DNA of 64,000 nt, taken from NCBI GenBank assembly GCA_963740525.1, contig CAVUEG010000006.1:868001-932000 (forward strand), given 5' to 3'. The stretch comes from CAVUEG01 sp963740525 (GTDB taxonomy: Bacteria; Actinomycetota; Actinomycetes; Propionibacteriales; Nocardioidaceae). The notes under the pieces are model-generated. The model was not told where the DNA came from and did no database searches. It saw only the letters and a program-made list of their open reading frames with translations. Shown piece after piece: positions 1-8,653 of the stretch; the stretch's first letter is position 1; each line of letters opens with the position of its first letter. Both the position numbers and the translations under genes were made by a program.

Positions 1-241
1 AGCGCCTCGACACCGCCAGGGAGGCGGAGCCCAGGAGAAGGCCGGCCCCACCACTGACCCCGAACAGAAGCGCGAGCAGCACGGCGAGCCCGAACTCGTC
101 GCCGGGGTCGTTGCGCATCACGAAGAACGGGATGGACCCGGCCAGGACCCCCAGGCTCAACAGCACCGACGTCCACTGCACAGCACGTGAGCGTCTCGTC
201 GGGGTGGCAGGTTCTGCGGTGCGGGGCATCGGCATCGTCAT
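1..241 (-). CDS. partial hypothetical membrane protein
   Basis: The 5' end of a gene that runs off the left edge of the window; about 80 codons are present. The start used is the ATG at 241 (frame M-T-M-P-M-P-R-T-A-E), although the in-frame ATG four codons on could also serve. A basic N-terminus (R-R-S-R-A) is followed by two hydrophobic stretches, around residues 28-43 and 54-75, that look like transmembrane segments separated by a short acidic loop (R-N-D-P-G-D-E-F). No domain is recognised. The gene is divergent from the DinB/SnoaL gene, so the roughly 180 bp between them should carry promoters for both. Confidence 0.6.
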   Translation of the reverse strand, partial: MTMPMPRTAEPATPTRRSRAVQWTSVLLSLGVLAGSIPFFVMRNDPGDEFGLAVLLALLFGVSGGAGLLLGSASLAVSRR

Positions 242-420
242 GACCTCAGTCTCCGGGCGGGCTGCAGGGTTCCGCATCCGTGCAGGTACTCAGTCCCTCC
301 ACGTGCCGGGTGCGATGGTGCGGAAGTGAGGGACGACCGGCTCTGGACCAGAGCCGCGCGTCGGCGCACCCTGAGGAGGGCGGCGATTCGACACGAGACG
401 CGCAGACCTGAGGAGAGTCG

Positions 421-1335
421 ATGGACCTCAACACGCTGTACCACCGCACGGTCGAGTGCTGGGCGGACCGAGTGAACGCGGTGTCGTCGGACCAGTGGGA
501 CCACCCCACGCCCTGCTCCGAGTGGAGCGTGCGTGACCTGGTCAACCACGTTGTCGGCGAGGACCGGTGGACCGTTCCGCTGATGGAAGGGCAGACCATG
601 GCGGACGTGGGCACGTCGCTCGACGGCGACCTGCTCGGCTCCGACCCCGTCGAGGCGGCACTCGAGGCAGCCAAGGAGGCGGTCTCGGTGGTCGCCCGCC
701 GCCTGCCCTCCGGCGACAAGGTGCACCTGTCGTACGGCGACGAGGAGGCGGACGAGTATGTCCGCCAGCTCGCCGCCGACCACCTGGTGCACAGCTGGGA
801 CCTGGCCGCGGCCACCGGAGGGGACACCTCGCTCGACCCGCACCTCGTGACCGAGGTCGGTGCGTGGTTCGCCGAGCGCGAGGAGACCTACCGCTCCTTC
901 GGCATCATCGGGCCCCGCGGACAGCTCACCGGGGACCCCCAGGTGGACCTGCTCGCCGGCTTCGGTCGCCGGGCAGCGTGGGGGCCGAACGACGCCGCGC
1001 TGGTCGCCTTCTCCGAGGCCTTCGGGTCGGGGGACGTCGACGCGATCATGGCGCTGATGACCGAGGACTGCGTCTTCGAGGCGACCACGCCGCCGGACGG
1101 CGAGCGACACGAGGGCGCTGCCGCCGTACGCCGCGTGTGGGAGGAGCTGTTCTCGACCACGAGTGGAGCCGCCTTCACCGAGGAGGAGACGTTCGTCGGC
1201 GACGACCGGGGGGTGCTGCGCTGGCGCTTCGACTGGACGGAGGCCGACGGGTCGACGGGTCACGTCCGCGGGGTGGACCTGCTGCGGTTCCGGGACGGGA
1301 AGGTCAGCGAGAAGCTGTCCTACGTGAAGGGCTGA
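421..1335 (+). CDS. TIGR03086-type DinB/mycothiol-dependent isomerase-like protein fused to SnoaL domain
   Basis: A 304-aa two-domain protein. Residues 1-185 match the mycothiol maleylpyruvate isomerase-like (MDMPI/DinB four-helix) fold, with the family signature P-C-S-E-W-S-V-R-D-L-V-N-H at 31-43 and H-S-W-D-L-A at 124-129. H43, H121 and H124 are candidate metal ligands. Residues about 193-304 look like a SnoaL/NTF2-like cone domain (A-F-S-E-A-F-G-S-G-D-V-D-A-I-M-A-L-M). Family members are thought to use mycothiol or to detoxify electrophiles, but the reaction here is unknown. The ATG at 421 is preceded by a good Shine-Dalgarno (GAGGAG). A GNAT gene follows 55 bp downstream on the same strand. 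Confidence 0.8.
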   Translation: MDLNTLYHRTVECWADRVNAVSSDQWDHPTPCSEWSVRDLVNHVVGEDRWTVPLMEGQTMADVGTSLDGDLLGSDPVEAALEAAKEAVSVVARRLPSGDKVHLSYGDEEADEYVRQLAADHLVHSWDLAAATGGDTSLDPHLVTEVGAWFAEREETYRSFGIIGPRGQLTGDPQVDLLAGFGRRAAWGPNDAALVAFSEAFGSGDVDAIMALMTEDCVFEATTPPDGERHEGAAAVRRVWEELFSTTSGAAFTEEETFVGDDRGVLRWRFDWTEADGSTGHVRGVDLLRFRDGKVSEKLSYVKG

Positions 1336-1390
1336 GACACCCGGCAGCGAATGTCTCGAGGTCCGACGCCTGCTGTGCGACTCTGGACCG

Positions 1391-2185
1391 ATGAAGGCGG
1401 CCGAACTCTTGGGTGTCTACGACCGTGAGGTCCGGGGCTCGTTCCCCGACCGCCTCCCGGAGGGGTGGGTCGGCGAGCAGGACGGTCCGCTGACCCGGTG
1501 TCTGACCACGCGTCGCGGGTTCGCGATGTTCACCGCCGACCCTTCGCCCCTGACGAAGGACGAGCTCGAGCTGCTGGTCGAGCGCACCTTCACGTTCTAT
1601 CGCCTGCACGAGCGGGCCTTCGAGTGGAAGACCTTCGACCACGACCGTTCCGACCTCCGCCCGCTGCTCGAGCAGCACGGAGCCACGGCCGAGCCGCACG
1701 AGGCCCTGGTGCTGGGTGAGGCGTCGGCCCTTGCTGCGTCCGCTCCCCTGCCTCCCGGGCTGACGCTCAGGACCGTCTCGACCCGGGAGGATCTCGAGCG
1801 GGTGGCCGCACTGGAGAGCGAGGTGTGGGGCGAGGACTGGTCCTGGCTGGCAGACGACCTGGAATCCAGGCTGGCCGGCGCGGAACCGATCGAGATCCTC
1901 CTCGTCGAGGACGGCGACCTGCCCGTCAGCGCCGCCTGGCTGGTGCCACTCCCGGGCACGCGGGTGGCCGGGCTCTGGGGTGGCGGCACGCTCGCCTCCC
2001 ACCGAGGACGTGGCATCTACCGTGCGCTCGTCGCCCGGCGGGCATCGAGAGCGATCGAGCTGGGCTACCGCCTCCTCCAGGTGGATGCCTCCGACGACAG
2101 TCGGCCGATCCTGGAACGACTGGGCCTGCACGTCGTCGGTGGAACGGTCCCCTACGTGACCACGACGTCCGGCGTGACTACCTGA
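1391..2185 (+). CDS. GNAT family N-acetyltransferase
   Basis: A 264-aa protein with a C-terminal GNAT fold. Residues about 115-264 contain the acetyl-CoA pyrophosphate loop in the form S-H-R-G-R-G-I-Y (near residue 200), followed by an A-L-V-A-R-R-A-S helix and a typical C-terminal R-P-I-L-E-R-L-G-L strand. The first 110 residues (including V-E-R-T-F-T-F-Y-R and E-W-K-T-F-D-H-D) form an extra N-terminal domain, possibly a degenerate second GNAT domain. The substrate cannot be assigned. It is on the same strand as the upstream DinB/SnoaL gene and the downstream P-loop gene, with gaps of about 55 bp that are too large for translational coupling. Confidence 0.75.
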   Translation: MKAAELLGVYDREVRGSFPDRLPEGWVGEQDGPLTRCLTTRRGFAMFTADPSPLTKDELELLVERTFTFYRLHERAFEWKTFDHDRSDLRPLLEQHGATAEPHEALVLGEASALAASAPLPPGLTLRTVSTREDLERVAALESEVWGEDWSWLADDLESRLAGAEPIEILLVEDGDLPVSAAWLVPLPGTRVAGLWGGGTLASHRGRGIYRALVARRASRAIELGYRLLQVDASDDSRPILERLGLHVVGGTVPYVTTTSGVTT

Positions 2186-2242
2186 CCTGCTGGAGTGCGG
2201 GGCGCGGTCACACCGGTGGAGGCGCTACCCGACAATGGCCGC

Positions 2243-2779
2243 ATGCGACGGTGCAGGCTGCATGTGATGGGTGCGAGTGGGTCCGGCACCACGACCCTCG
2301 CGCGGGCCCTGGCTGACCACTGGGCGGTCCCGCATGCCGACGCCGACGACTACTTCTGGGTGCCCAGCGACCCGCCGTACGTCGAGAAGCGACCCGAGGC
2401 GGATCGACTGGCGCTCATGCAGAGCGTCTTCGCCCCACGCGAGGCCTGGGTGCTCTCCGGCTCGTTGCTCGGATGGGGCGAGGCGATCGTCGCCAGGTGC
2501 GACGCCGTGGTGTTCCTGACGCTGGAGGCCGAGGAACGGCTACGCCGCCTCCACGCCCGCGAGCGCATCCGCCGCGATAGCGGAGGGGTGGACGAAGCGG
2601 CGTGGGAGGCGTTCCTGGAATGGGCCAGCGGGTACGACGACCCTGACTTCGAGGGCCGGAGTCGTGTCGCACATGAGGACTGGTTGGCCGGGCTCAACCA
2701 GCCAGTGCTGCGCCTGGACAGCAGGCTGACCCGTGAGGAGCTGCGGGACGCGGTGCTCGACTGGGACCCCACGAGCTGA
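2243..2779 (+). CDS. P-loop NTPase, adenylate kinase-like
   Basis: A 178-aa nucleoside/nucleotide-kinase-like protein. The N-terminus has a Walker A loop G-A-S-G-S-G-T-T-T near residues 10-18, then a D-A-D-D-Y-F-W substrate-site motif, a possible Walker B (C-D-A-V-V-F-L) and an arginine-rich lid (R-L-R-R-L-H-A-R-E-R-I-R-R). This pattern is common in uncharacterised AAA/adenylate-kinase-type proteins of actinobacteria. The ATG at 2243 was chosen because it sits directly before the Walker strand. An upstream GTG/ATG would add 16 poorly conserved residues. The motif TACCCGACAATG just upstream resembles a -10 hexamer of a leaderless transcript. The substrate is unknown. Confidence 0.75.
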   Translation: MRRCRLHVMGASGSGTTTLARALADHWAVPHADADDYFWVPSDPPYVEKRPEADRLALMQSVFAPREAWVLSGSLLGWGEAIVARCDAVVFLTLEAEERLRRLHARERIRRDSGGVDEAAWEAFLEWASGYDDPDFEGRSRVAHEDWLAGLNQPVLRLDSRLTREELRDAVLDWDPTS

Positions 2780-2808
2780 GACCTGGGTGCGTCACTGGCC
2801 GCCGGGGT

Positions 2809-3339
2809 TCACCCGAGAGCATCCCGCCGATTGGGCTTGATCATCGCGCACCGCAGGGCGGGGTCGATCCCGGGCAGCGATGCCTCCTGCGCCATCGTCA
2901 TCGCCAGTTGCGGCCCGACGTCCGCCTCAGGCAGCTCGCGGTAGCCGATCCTGCGGTAGTACGGGCCGTTCCACGGGACGTCACGGAACGTGGTGAGCGT
3001 CGTGGCAGGAAGGTCGGCGGCTCGACCCCACTTCTCCACGAACTCGATCAACGCGCGACCGAGCGCCCTCCCCGCGTAGGCCGGCGCCACCGAGACCTGG
3101 GCGACGTGTGCGTTCCCATCCAGCACCTCTGCGGTGACGTACGCCGCGACATCCGAGGCCACCTCCGTCACCCAGAGGCGCTCGGCCGCGACCGCCTCAC
3201 GAAGGTCGGCAAGGTCGGGAACGTCCTGGGCGACCTCCGTCATGCCGACGGTGAGAAAGGCCTCCCCAGCCTCGACCTCGATGACGACGAGCCGCTGGAG
3301 GTCCGCCTCGGTGGCCAGGCGGATCTCGGGAGCGTGCAC
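2809..3339 (-). CDS. GNAT family N-acetyltransferase
   Basis: A 176-aa single-domain GNAT protein. The N-terminus I-R-L-A-T-E-A-D-L-Q-R-L is the usual first strand and helix. V-A-Q-V-S-V-A-P-A-Y-A-G-R-A-L-G-R-A-L is motif A; the glycine-rich turn is A-G-R-A-L-G rather than the textbook R-x-x-G-x-G. The W-N-G-P-Y-Y-R-R-I-G-Y segment is motif B, with the conserved tyrosine and F/Y-R-R-x-G-F pattern. Its C-terminal M-I-K-P lies in a short tail. It converges on the P-loop gene (30-bp gap) and lies upstream of nothing obviously related. The substrate is unknown; related proteins act on small molecules or protein N-termini. Confidence 0.75.
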   Translation of the reverse strand: MHAPEIRLATEADLQRLVVIEVEAGEAFLTVGMTEVAQDVPDLADLREAVAAERLWVTEVASDVAAYVTAEVLDGNAHVAQVSVAPAYAGRALGRALIEFVEKWGRAADLPATTLTTFRDVPWNGPYYRRIGYRELPEADVGPQLAMTMAQEASLPGIDPALRCAMIKPNRRDALG

Positions 3340-3493
3340 CGGGTCACGCTCTCACATCACCGTTCGCCACCGGCGACGAGCGCCGGCCACGGCGCGCGAC
3401 GCAGCGACGCCGCCCCGGCCGGCCCGGTTCGGGGCCACGAGACGGCGACGCTGGTCAGGCACTCGGTCAGGGAGTTCCTCCCCGACTCTTTGG

Positions 3494-3580
3494 CGGTGGC
3501 GGAGGGATTTGAACCCTCGGTTGACTTGCGCCAACAAACGCTTTCGAGGCGTTCTCCTTAGGCCGCTCGGACACGCCACC
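3494..3580 (-). tRNA. tRNA-Ser(CGA)
   Basis: An 87-nt cloverleaf on the minus strand. Acceptor arms GGTGGCG (3574-3580) and CGCCACC (3495-3501) pair perfectly. The anticodon stem-loop is AACGC-CTCGAAA-GCGTT with anticodon CGA (codon UCG). There is a long variable arm as expected for class II tRNA-Ser, and the T-arm carries GGTTCAAATCC. No CCA is encoded; the discriminator base is G. Confidence 0.95.
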
Positions 3581-3653
3581 GCCGGAAAGGCTACTAGACC
3601 TTCCCGGCGGCGCCGAAATCAGGTGGTGCGGCCCGGACCGGGGTCCGAGCGGG

Positions 3654-6600
3654 TCACCACAGCCACACGTCGTCGACCCAGGTGGTCTGACCCCCGGCCA
3701 GCGTCGGTGCGGCGGCGAGGCCGATCCGGAGCGCACTCACGCCCACCGGGACCTTCACCGTGCCGGACAAGGTCCCGGTGAGAGCCGTGAGGGAGAGCGG
3801 CGCCTTGCCGACCACGGAGCCGGCCTTGTCCAGGAAGGACACGGAGACCGCCGGTGCCTTGCCGGTGAACTGCATCGCCAGGTCCAGCTGGTCCCCCGGG
3901 GAGACCGGCACCGGTGCCGACGTCCAGCCGGCACCGAGCAGACCGCCCTGCAGCCCGACGGCCGAGCTCCCGTCGCTCGAGTGCGCACCACTTGTGTCGT
4001 ACGTCGTCGACGACCCGCCGCTCCAGGCATCAGGTGACGTGCCGGTGCTCGACTGCTCGAACGACCCGTTGGTGACCTTGTTGCCCTTCACCGTGATCGT
4101 CCGGGTCAGCACGTTGTCGGCCTCGTTGGTCTCGCCGACGACGTCCGCAGGGTCGACGATCGCGGCGACCTTGTGGTCACCCTTGAGCGACCGGGTGTCC
4201 CACGTGACGTTCACCGTCACCGACTTGCCGGCCGGAACGTCCACCGGAGCCGACGTGGCGATCAGGCTGCCACCGTCCTCGAAGCGGACGACCACGCCCT
4301 TGGCGTCACCGGCCCCGTCGTTGGCCACCGTCGCGCTCAGGCCGGTCTCCTTCGGCTTGGCCTGGCTGGCTGCCAGGTCGGTCGGCTTCAGGTTCGGCTT
4401 CGAGGTCGCGACGCCACCCTGCGGGTGCACGTTGAAGTAGAAGACCTGGCCGGCCTCCAACAGCTTGGGGTTGCTGGTGTTGGCCGTCGTCTGGGGGATT
4501 CCCCGAGCCGCGATCGCCGCGTTGCGGGCGGCGTACTCGGCGTGCAGGTAGTCACCCTTGCGGAACAGCACCCCGGCCTGCGTGCGCCAGTCCTTCATCC
4601 GGGCGAAGTCGGAGCTCCAGCCGGCCGACGGGGTGGTGCGGCCCGCTGCCGCCTCGTCCCCGAGCCGCGCGGTCAGCGCCTCCTGGGCCGAGATGAGGTA
4701 CTCGGCGACGTGGCCGCGCTGCAGGTTGTCCTGGTCCTCCACCTCGTAGGGACGGTAGGACATGGCGTACGTCGTCGGGGCGGCCGAGACGTCGTACATC
4801 CAGCCCAGGCCGGACCAGTAGCACTCCCACTTGCCGGCGTTGGGTGAACCAGCGGGGCAGCGGTCGACGCCGTAGGAGCCGTCGTGCGGGTGCGACAGGC
4901 CGAGGTTGTGCGCGGCCTCGTGCTCGATCGTGTAGCTGAACCCGCCGCCGGTGTCCTGGGAAGGCAGCGAGGCGTCGGTCATGGAGCGCTTCGAACCCGG
5001 CGCGTCACCGGGCTGGACGCCCGGGTAGCTCGCCTTGGACCACTTGAAACGGTCGTTGACGTTGTTCATCACGCCCCACGCCTCACCGTCCGCCGTGCCG
5101 ACGGCGATGCCGCCGACGATGGCGGGAAGGGCCCACGTGTAGGCCTTCTCGAAGACCATGTTGATCGACGGGATCGTGTTGACCCCGGCAACATGGTCGG
5201 CGATGCCGGCCCGGTGGGCGTCGATGAAGTCGCGGAACATCTCGTGGTTCACGGAGTCGTCGTACGACAGTCCCGACAGACCGCTGGCCTTCGCCTTCTC
5301 GACCGCGTTCGACACCTCGGTGAGGTCGACGTCGGAGTCGCCGTAGTGGACGTGCTCGTGCTCGCCGGAGTAGAGCGGCTCGGGAGCGACGTCGACGCCC
5401 GTTGCCGAGCTGTGGACGTGGACCTCAGGAGCAGGCAGGTCGGCAGTCTTGGGAGCGGTGTCGAGCATCTCGCCTGTGGGCTGGTTGCTGCTCGGGTCGT
5501 AGAGCGGGATCTCCTCGTTCTTGCGCCCCACCCAGCGGGCATAGGGCGTGGCGGAGGAGAGCCAGCGCAGGGTGTCGTCCTGCTGCGTGCCGCCCGCGAC
5601 GTCGCCGATCTTGTAGAGCTTGTCGGTGTCGGTCCACCAGGTGCCGTACCAGGGGGCGTTGGTCAGCTGACCGTTCACCCACTGGGGGCGGGAGTAGAAG
5701 TCGGTCCAGTTCGTGACGGCCAGCCAGTAGACGTCGCCGCGCGGGATCGGTCGGTACAGGTAGCCGGCGGTGGAGCGGAAGAACAGCCCGTAGGCGATGT
5801 CGCGGCCAAGCCTCGGCATCATCCGGCAGGGGGTGTTGTCGTTGTAGGGCAGGTCCATGCCGTCGACCGTCGTGCCCTCGGTCTTGCAGACGTCACCGTC
5901 CTGCTTCCAGACCGGGTCGGCGTCGTACTGCCAGACCGGCGGGTCACCGTGCGGGTAGTCCGAGGACATGCCCAGACCCTTGCCGGCCCACGAGGCCGAC
6001 TCGTAGTCGTTCGGCGCGGCGCCGAGGTCGATGAAGTGGAAGCGGTAGCGGCCGCCCCAGGTGCGGGCGAAGTCGACGCCGTCCCAGTCACCCGTGTCGG
6101 GGTCGGTGATCCGCCAGGATCCACCCTCCTCGACCGGCTTCGGGACGATCGCACCGTTGATCACCTTGTCGGTGCCGTACGTGTGGTAGGCGTTCGGCCG
6201 GAAGTAGTCCGCGGCGTAGTCAGGCGTGAAGGTGTCGAGGAAGAAGAACGACGAGCCCTTGTTCAGCCCCTGCGGCATCCGGTCCAGGTTGAGGCCCGAC
6301 TTGTCGTAGTAGGGGTCGCGGTAGGCCGACTTGTCGGGCTGGATCACCGACGGGTCGGCACACTCACCGGTCTCGACGTTCGTGAACGCGCAGGACCACT
6401 TGGCGTCGTAGCGGGAGTTGAAGAGCCAGTCCTCGACGGAGTACGCGTCCACGAGGTCCGTCTTGGTCGGGTCGGTCACGGCGAAGGCGGGGTTGCCCTT
6501 GGCCAGGACCCGGAACTTGCCGTAGACGGCGTCGTACTTGACCTGGTTCTGGGTGCGCGAGGCGCCGCCGTGGTAGCTCTGCGCCTGCGCCGTGTTGTCC

Positions 6601-7418
6601 TCGGCCACCTGGAACAGCGCCTTGGCGTACTCCTTCGATGCGGTGAGGACGTTGACCTTGTAGTTGTAGGTGATGCCCAGGAAGTAGGGGTCGCTGTCCT
6701 GGTGGTCCTTGTTCCAGTTCAGCAGGCCGGCCCCGACCTGGGTCAGCTCGCCGGTGGACTCGGTGCGGGTCGCCACGGTCGGGCGGTACTTCTCCGGCGT
6801 CCAGTGCTTGAGCTCGGCCACCTCGGCCGCGGTGGGGTTGCGGCCGACGAAGACCACGTTGATCGGGTAGTCCGTGACGAGCTCGTCCTCGACCGCCTTC
6901 CTCGTCTCGGGGTACTTCAGACCGGCGGGGATCTCCGTGGAGTCGAGGGTCGCCGTGCCGTCGTACGACGCGCCGGCCGTCAGGTAGGGAACCACCTGGA
7001 CGGTGTACTCGCCAGGCGCGGCAGTGCCGAGGTCGACAGTCTCCTCGGTCGTGCCACCCGCGGCGCTCTTGCCGGCGAGCTTGCCCGCGCTGTCGTAGAC
7101 ATAGAGGTCGAAGTCGTCCGAGCTGAGGCCCCAGGTGATGTCGACCTTGACCGTGCCCTGGTGGGTGTCCCAGTAGTCCGCAGGGACGTTGAGGGTCATC
7201 GAGTGCGCGTCGCAGGTTGCGTCGGTGCACGCGGCAGGGTCGGCCACGAATCCGGTGTACGGCCCGCCGCTCCACGCGACACTGCTCGACCCGCCGCCCT
7301 CCGCCGGGGACAGGGTGGTGCTCTGGGGGCTGGAGGCCTCGGCACCCGAAACGACGGACGCAGCGGTCGCCGCCGTCACCAGGGCCAGGACTACGGCAGG
7401 GGCAAGGGCACGGCGCAT
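3654..7418 (-). CDS. large secreted zinc metalloprotease (metzincin) with CARDB domain
   Basis: A 1254-aa exported protein. Residues 1-28 are a Sec signal peptide (M-R-R-A-L-A-P-A-V-V-L-A-L-V then A-S-V-V-S-G-A-E-A). A PPC-like beta domain (D-F-D-L-Y-V-Y, P-G-E-Y-T-V-Q-V) lies at about 75-150. The catalytic centre is H-E-A-A-H-N-L-G-L-S-H at 833-843, the HExxHxxGxxH signature of metzincins, with a Met-turn-like A-M-S-Y near 886. A CARDB-type immunoglobulin-like domain (N-D-G-A-G-D-A-K-G-V-V-V) lies near 1010-1090, followed by a carbohydrate-binding-like C-terminal jelly roll ending in W-V-D-D-V-W-L-W. The 600-700-residue region between PPC and protease is unrecognised but rich in W/Y/D. It probably acts outside the cell on protein substrates; the target is unknown. 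It stands alone, with a 150-bp upstream gap to tadA. Confidence 0.85.
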   Translation of the reverse strand: MRRALAPAVVLALVTAATAASVVSGAEASSPQSTTLSPAEGGGSSSVAWSGGPYTGFVADPAACTDATCDAHSMTLNVPADYWDTHQGTVKVDITWGLSSDDFDLYVYDSAGKLAGKSAAGGTTEETVDLGTAAPGEYTVQVVPYLTAGASYDGTATLDSTEIPAGLKYPETRKAVEDELVTDYPINVVFVGRNPTAAEVAELKHWTPEKYRPTVATRTESTGELTQVGAGLLNWNKDHQDSDPYFLGITYNYKVNVLTASKEYAKALFQVAEDNTAQAQSYHGGASRTQNQVKYDAVYGKFRVLAKGNPAFAVTDPTKTDLVDAYSVEDWLFNSRYDAKWSCAFTNVETGECADPSVIQPDKSAYRDPYYDKSGLNLDRMPQGLNKGSSFFFLDTFTPDYAADYFRPNAYHTYGTDKVINGAIVPKPVEEGGSWRITDPDTGDWDGVDFARTWGGRYRFHFIDLGAAPNDYESASWAGKGLGMSSDYPHGDPPVWQYDADPVWKQDGDVCKTEGTTVDGMDLPYNDNTPCRMMPRLGRDIAYGLFFRSTAGYLYRPIPRGDVYWLAVTNWTDFYSRPQWVNGQLTNAPWYGTWWTDTDKLYKIGDVAGGTQQDDTLRWLSSATPYARWVGRKNEEIPLYDPSSNQPTGEMLDTAPKTADLPAPEVHVHSSATGVDVAPEPLYSGEHEHVHYGDSDVDLTEVSNAVEKAKASGLSGLSYDDSVNHEMFRDFIDAHRAGIADHVAGVNTIPSINMVFEKAYTWALPAIVGGIAVGTADGEAWGVMNNVNDRFKWSKASYPGVQPGDAPGSKRSMTDASLPSQDTGGGFSYTIEHEAAHNLGLSHPHDGSYGVDRCPAGSPNAGKWECYWSGLGWMYDVSAAPTTYAMSYRPYEVEDQDNLQRGHVAEYLISAQEALTARLGDEAAAGRTTPSAGWSSDFARMKDWRTQAGVLFRKGDYLHAEYAARNAAIAARGIPQTTANTSNPKLLEAGQVFYFNVHPQGGVATSKPNLKPTDLAASQAKPKETGLSATVANDGAGDAKGVVVRFEDGGSLIATSAPVDVPAGKSVTVNVTWDTRSLKGDHKVAAIVDPADVVGETNEADNVLTRTITVKGNKVTNGSFEQSSTGTSPDAWSGGSSTTYDTSGAHSSDGSSAVGLQGGLLGAGWTSAPVPVSPGDQLDLAMQFTGKAPAVSVSFLDKAGSVVGKAPLSLTALTGTLSGTVKVPVGVSALRIGLAAAPTLAGGQTTWVDDVWLW

Positions 7419-7571
7419 AGGGGTTTCCTACTCTCGCGGGTCTCGACCGAGGTTGGGTCGACTGCCCGCTCAACGAGCGTGGGCGCGCGAGGTTACTGCC
7501 GGGGACGAAGAGAGCGGTCGCCGGCAACTCTGGGAGCCAACTTGTCCAGAGATGTCCGGTCCTAAACCCGG

Positions 7572-8036
7572 CTAGGTGCGATGAGCAGCGAAGAAGTCGT
7601 CGAGCAAGACCCTCGACTCGCTCGCGAGGACGCCCGGGATCACCTCGGGGCGGTGGTTGAGCCGGCGGTCGCGCACCACGTCCCACAGGGAGCCGACGGC
7701 GCCTGCCTTGTCGTCGTACGCGCCGAACACCAGGCGGTCCACCCGCGCCAGCACGATCGCGCCGGCGCACATCGTGCACGGCTCGAGCGTGACCACGAGG
7801 GTGCAGCCGTCGAGTCGCCAGGAGCCAAGCGCCTCCGAGGCCGCGCGCAGCGCCACCACCTCGGCATGCCCGGTCGGGTCGTGCGTCGCCTCGCGCACGT
7901 TGCGACCCCGCCCGATCGTCGTCCCTTCAGGGGAGAGTACGACGGCACCGACCGGCACGTCGTCGGTGGTCGAAGCGGACGCGGCCTCGGACAGGGCAAG
8001 GCGCATCGGCTCGGCCCAGAGCTCGTGTGGGTGCAC
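7572..8036 (-). CDS. tadA: tRNA-specific adenosine deaminase TadA
   Basis: A 154-aa deaminase that converts the wobble adenosine 34 of tRNA-Arg(ACG) to inosine. The zinc site is complete: H57-A-E59 (in T-G-H-A-E-V), with E59 as the proton shuttle, and P-C-T-M-C (C87, C90). Length and the N-terminal M-R-L-A-L-S-E-A helix match the family. Its only well-established substrate, tRNA-Arg(ACG), is encoded in this same window at 46.4 kb. It follows the TadA-associated gene with a 1-bp gap, an arrangement conserved in actinobacteria. Confidence 0.95.
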   Translation of the reverse strand: MHPHELWAEPMRLALSEAASASTTDDVPVGAVVLSPEGTTIGRGRNVREATHDPTGHAEVVALRAASEALGSWRLDGCTLVVTLEPCTMCAGAIVLARVDRLVFGAYDDKAGAVGSLWDVVRDRRLNHRPEVIPGVLASESRVLLDDFFAAHRT

Positions 8037-8037
8037 G

Positions 8038-8541
8038 TCAGGCCGGCGTGAGGCCGGCGATCTCGTCGAACTTCGCGCCGAAGCCGAGCCGCTTGGCGAT
8101 GTCGCTGAGCATCTCGTCGGGATACAGGTCGTAGTCGTCGATCAGCACGCCCATGTCCATCGCGCCCATCCCGAGGTCGGCGACGATCCCGAGGTCGCCG
8201 GCGGGCGTGGGCTCGTCCTCGTCGTCCTCCTCGGCCAACGGGATGTCGAGCTCCTCGAGCACGTTGCGGGCGGTCTCCCACTCGTCGGCGGCGGTGATGT
8301 CGGAGAGCAGCAGCCGCACCTTGGCTCCGGAGACCCGCACGAGCAGGAAGAAGTCCTCGTCGACGGAGACGAAGCCCAGCGCCCCTGCGTCCCCGGGCCA
8401 GCGCCGCAACTCGGTCGTGAGCTGGTCCAGGTTGTCGGCCCGCTCGACGGGAAGGTCCTCGAGCTGCCAGACACCTTCCTCGCAGTAGGCGACGACGGCG
8501 AAGTCGACAGCGGCCGTCTCGGACCCCTCGAGGTCAGACAT
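8038..8541 (-). CDS. TadA-associated protein (TIGR03941-type)
   Basis: A 167-aa acidic protein directly upstream of tadA (1-bp gap), the position held by the conserved actinobacterial 'tRNA adenosine deaminase-associated protein'. Features include a D-F-A-V-V-A-Y-C-E-E-G-V-W strand, L-D-Q-L-T-T-E-L-R-R-W-P, an acidic linker (E-E-D-D-E-D-E-P) and a C-terminal D-Y-D-L-Y-P-D-E-M-L-S-D-I-A-K-R-L-G-F motif. The ATG at 8541 is chosen over one 96 nt upstream because AAGGGTGGG precedes it and the upstream residues are low-complexity. Its molecular role is not established; a link to tRNA editing is inferred from context only. Confidence 0.85.
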   Translation of the reverse strand: MSDLEGSETAAVDFAVVAYCEEGVWQLEDLPVERADNLDQLTTELRRWPGDAGALGFVSVDEDFFLLVRVSGAKVRLLLSDITAADEWETARNVLEELDIPLAEEDDEDEPTPAGDLGIVADLGMGAMDMGVLIDDYDLYPDEMLSDIAKRLGFGAKFDEIAGLTPA

Positions 8542-8653
8542 TTCGCCCACCCTTTCGGCTCCTCGCCGGTCGCCCCGCTTCTGGATCAACGGTTCGATGG
8601 TGACAGAAGTACCGGCGTGGCACCACCACGATCCCATCGCCTAGGTTGTGCCC

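Noticed and set aside
3494..3580. tRNA as an integration site
   Set aside because: No integrase, attachment duplicate or phage gene was seen beside any of the four tRNA genes.
4884..7565. 893-codon open frame on the plus strand
   Set aside because: It is antisense to the metalloprotease, composed of V/R/G/D runs from the complement of a GC-rich gene, and lacks any domain or ribosome site.
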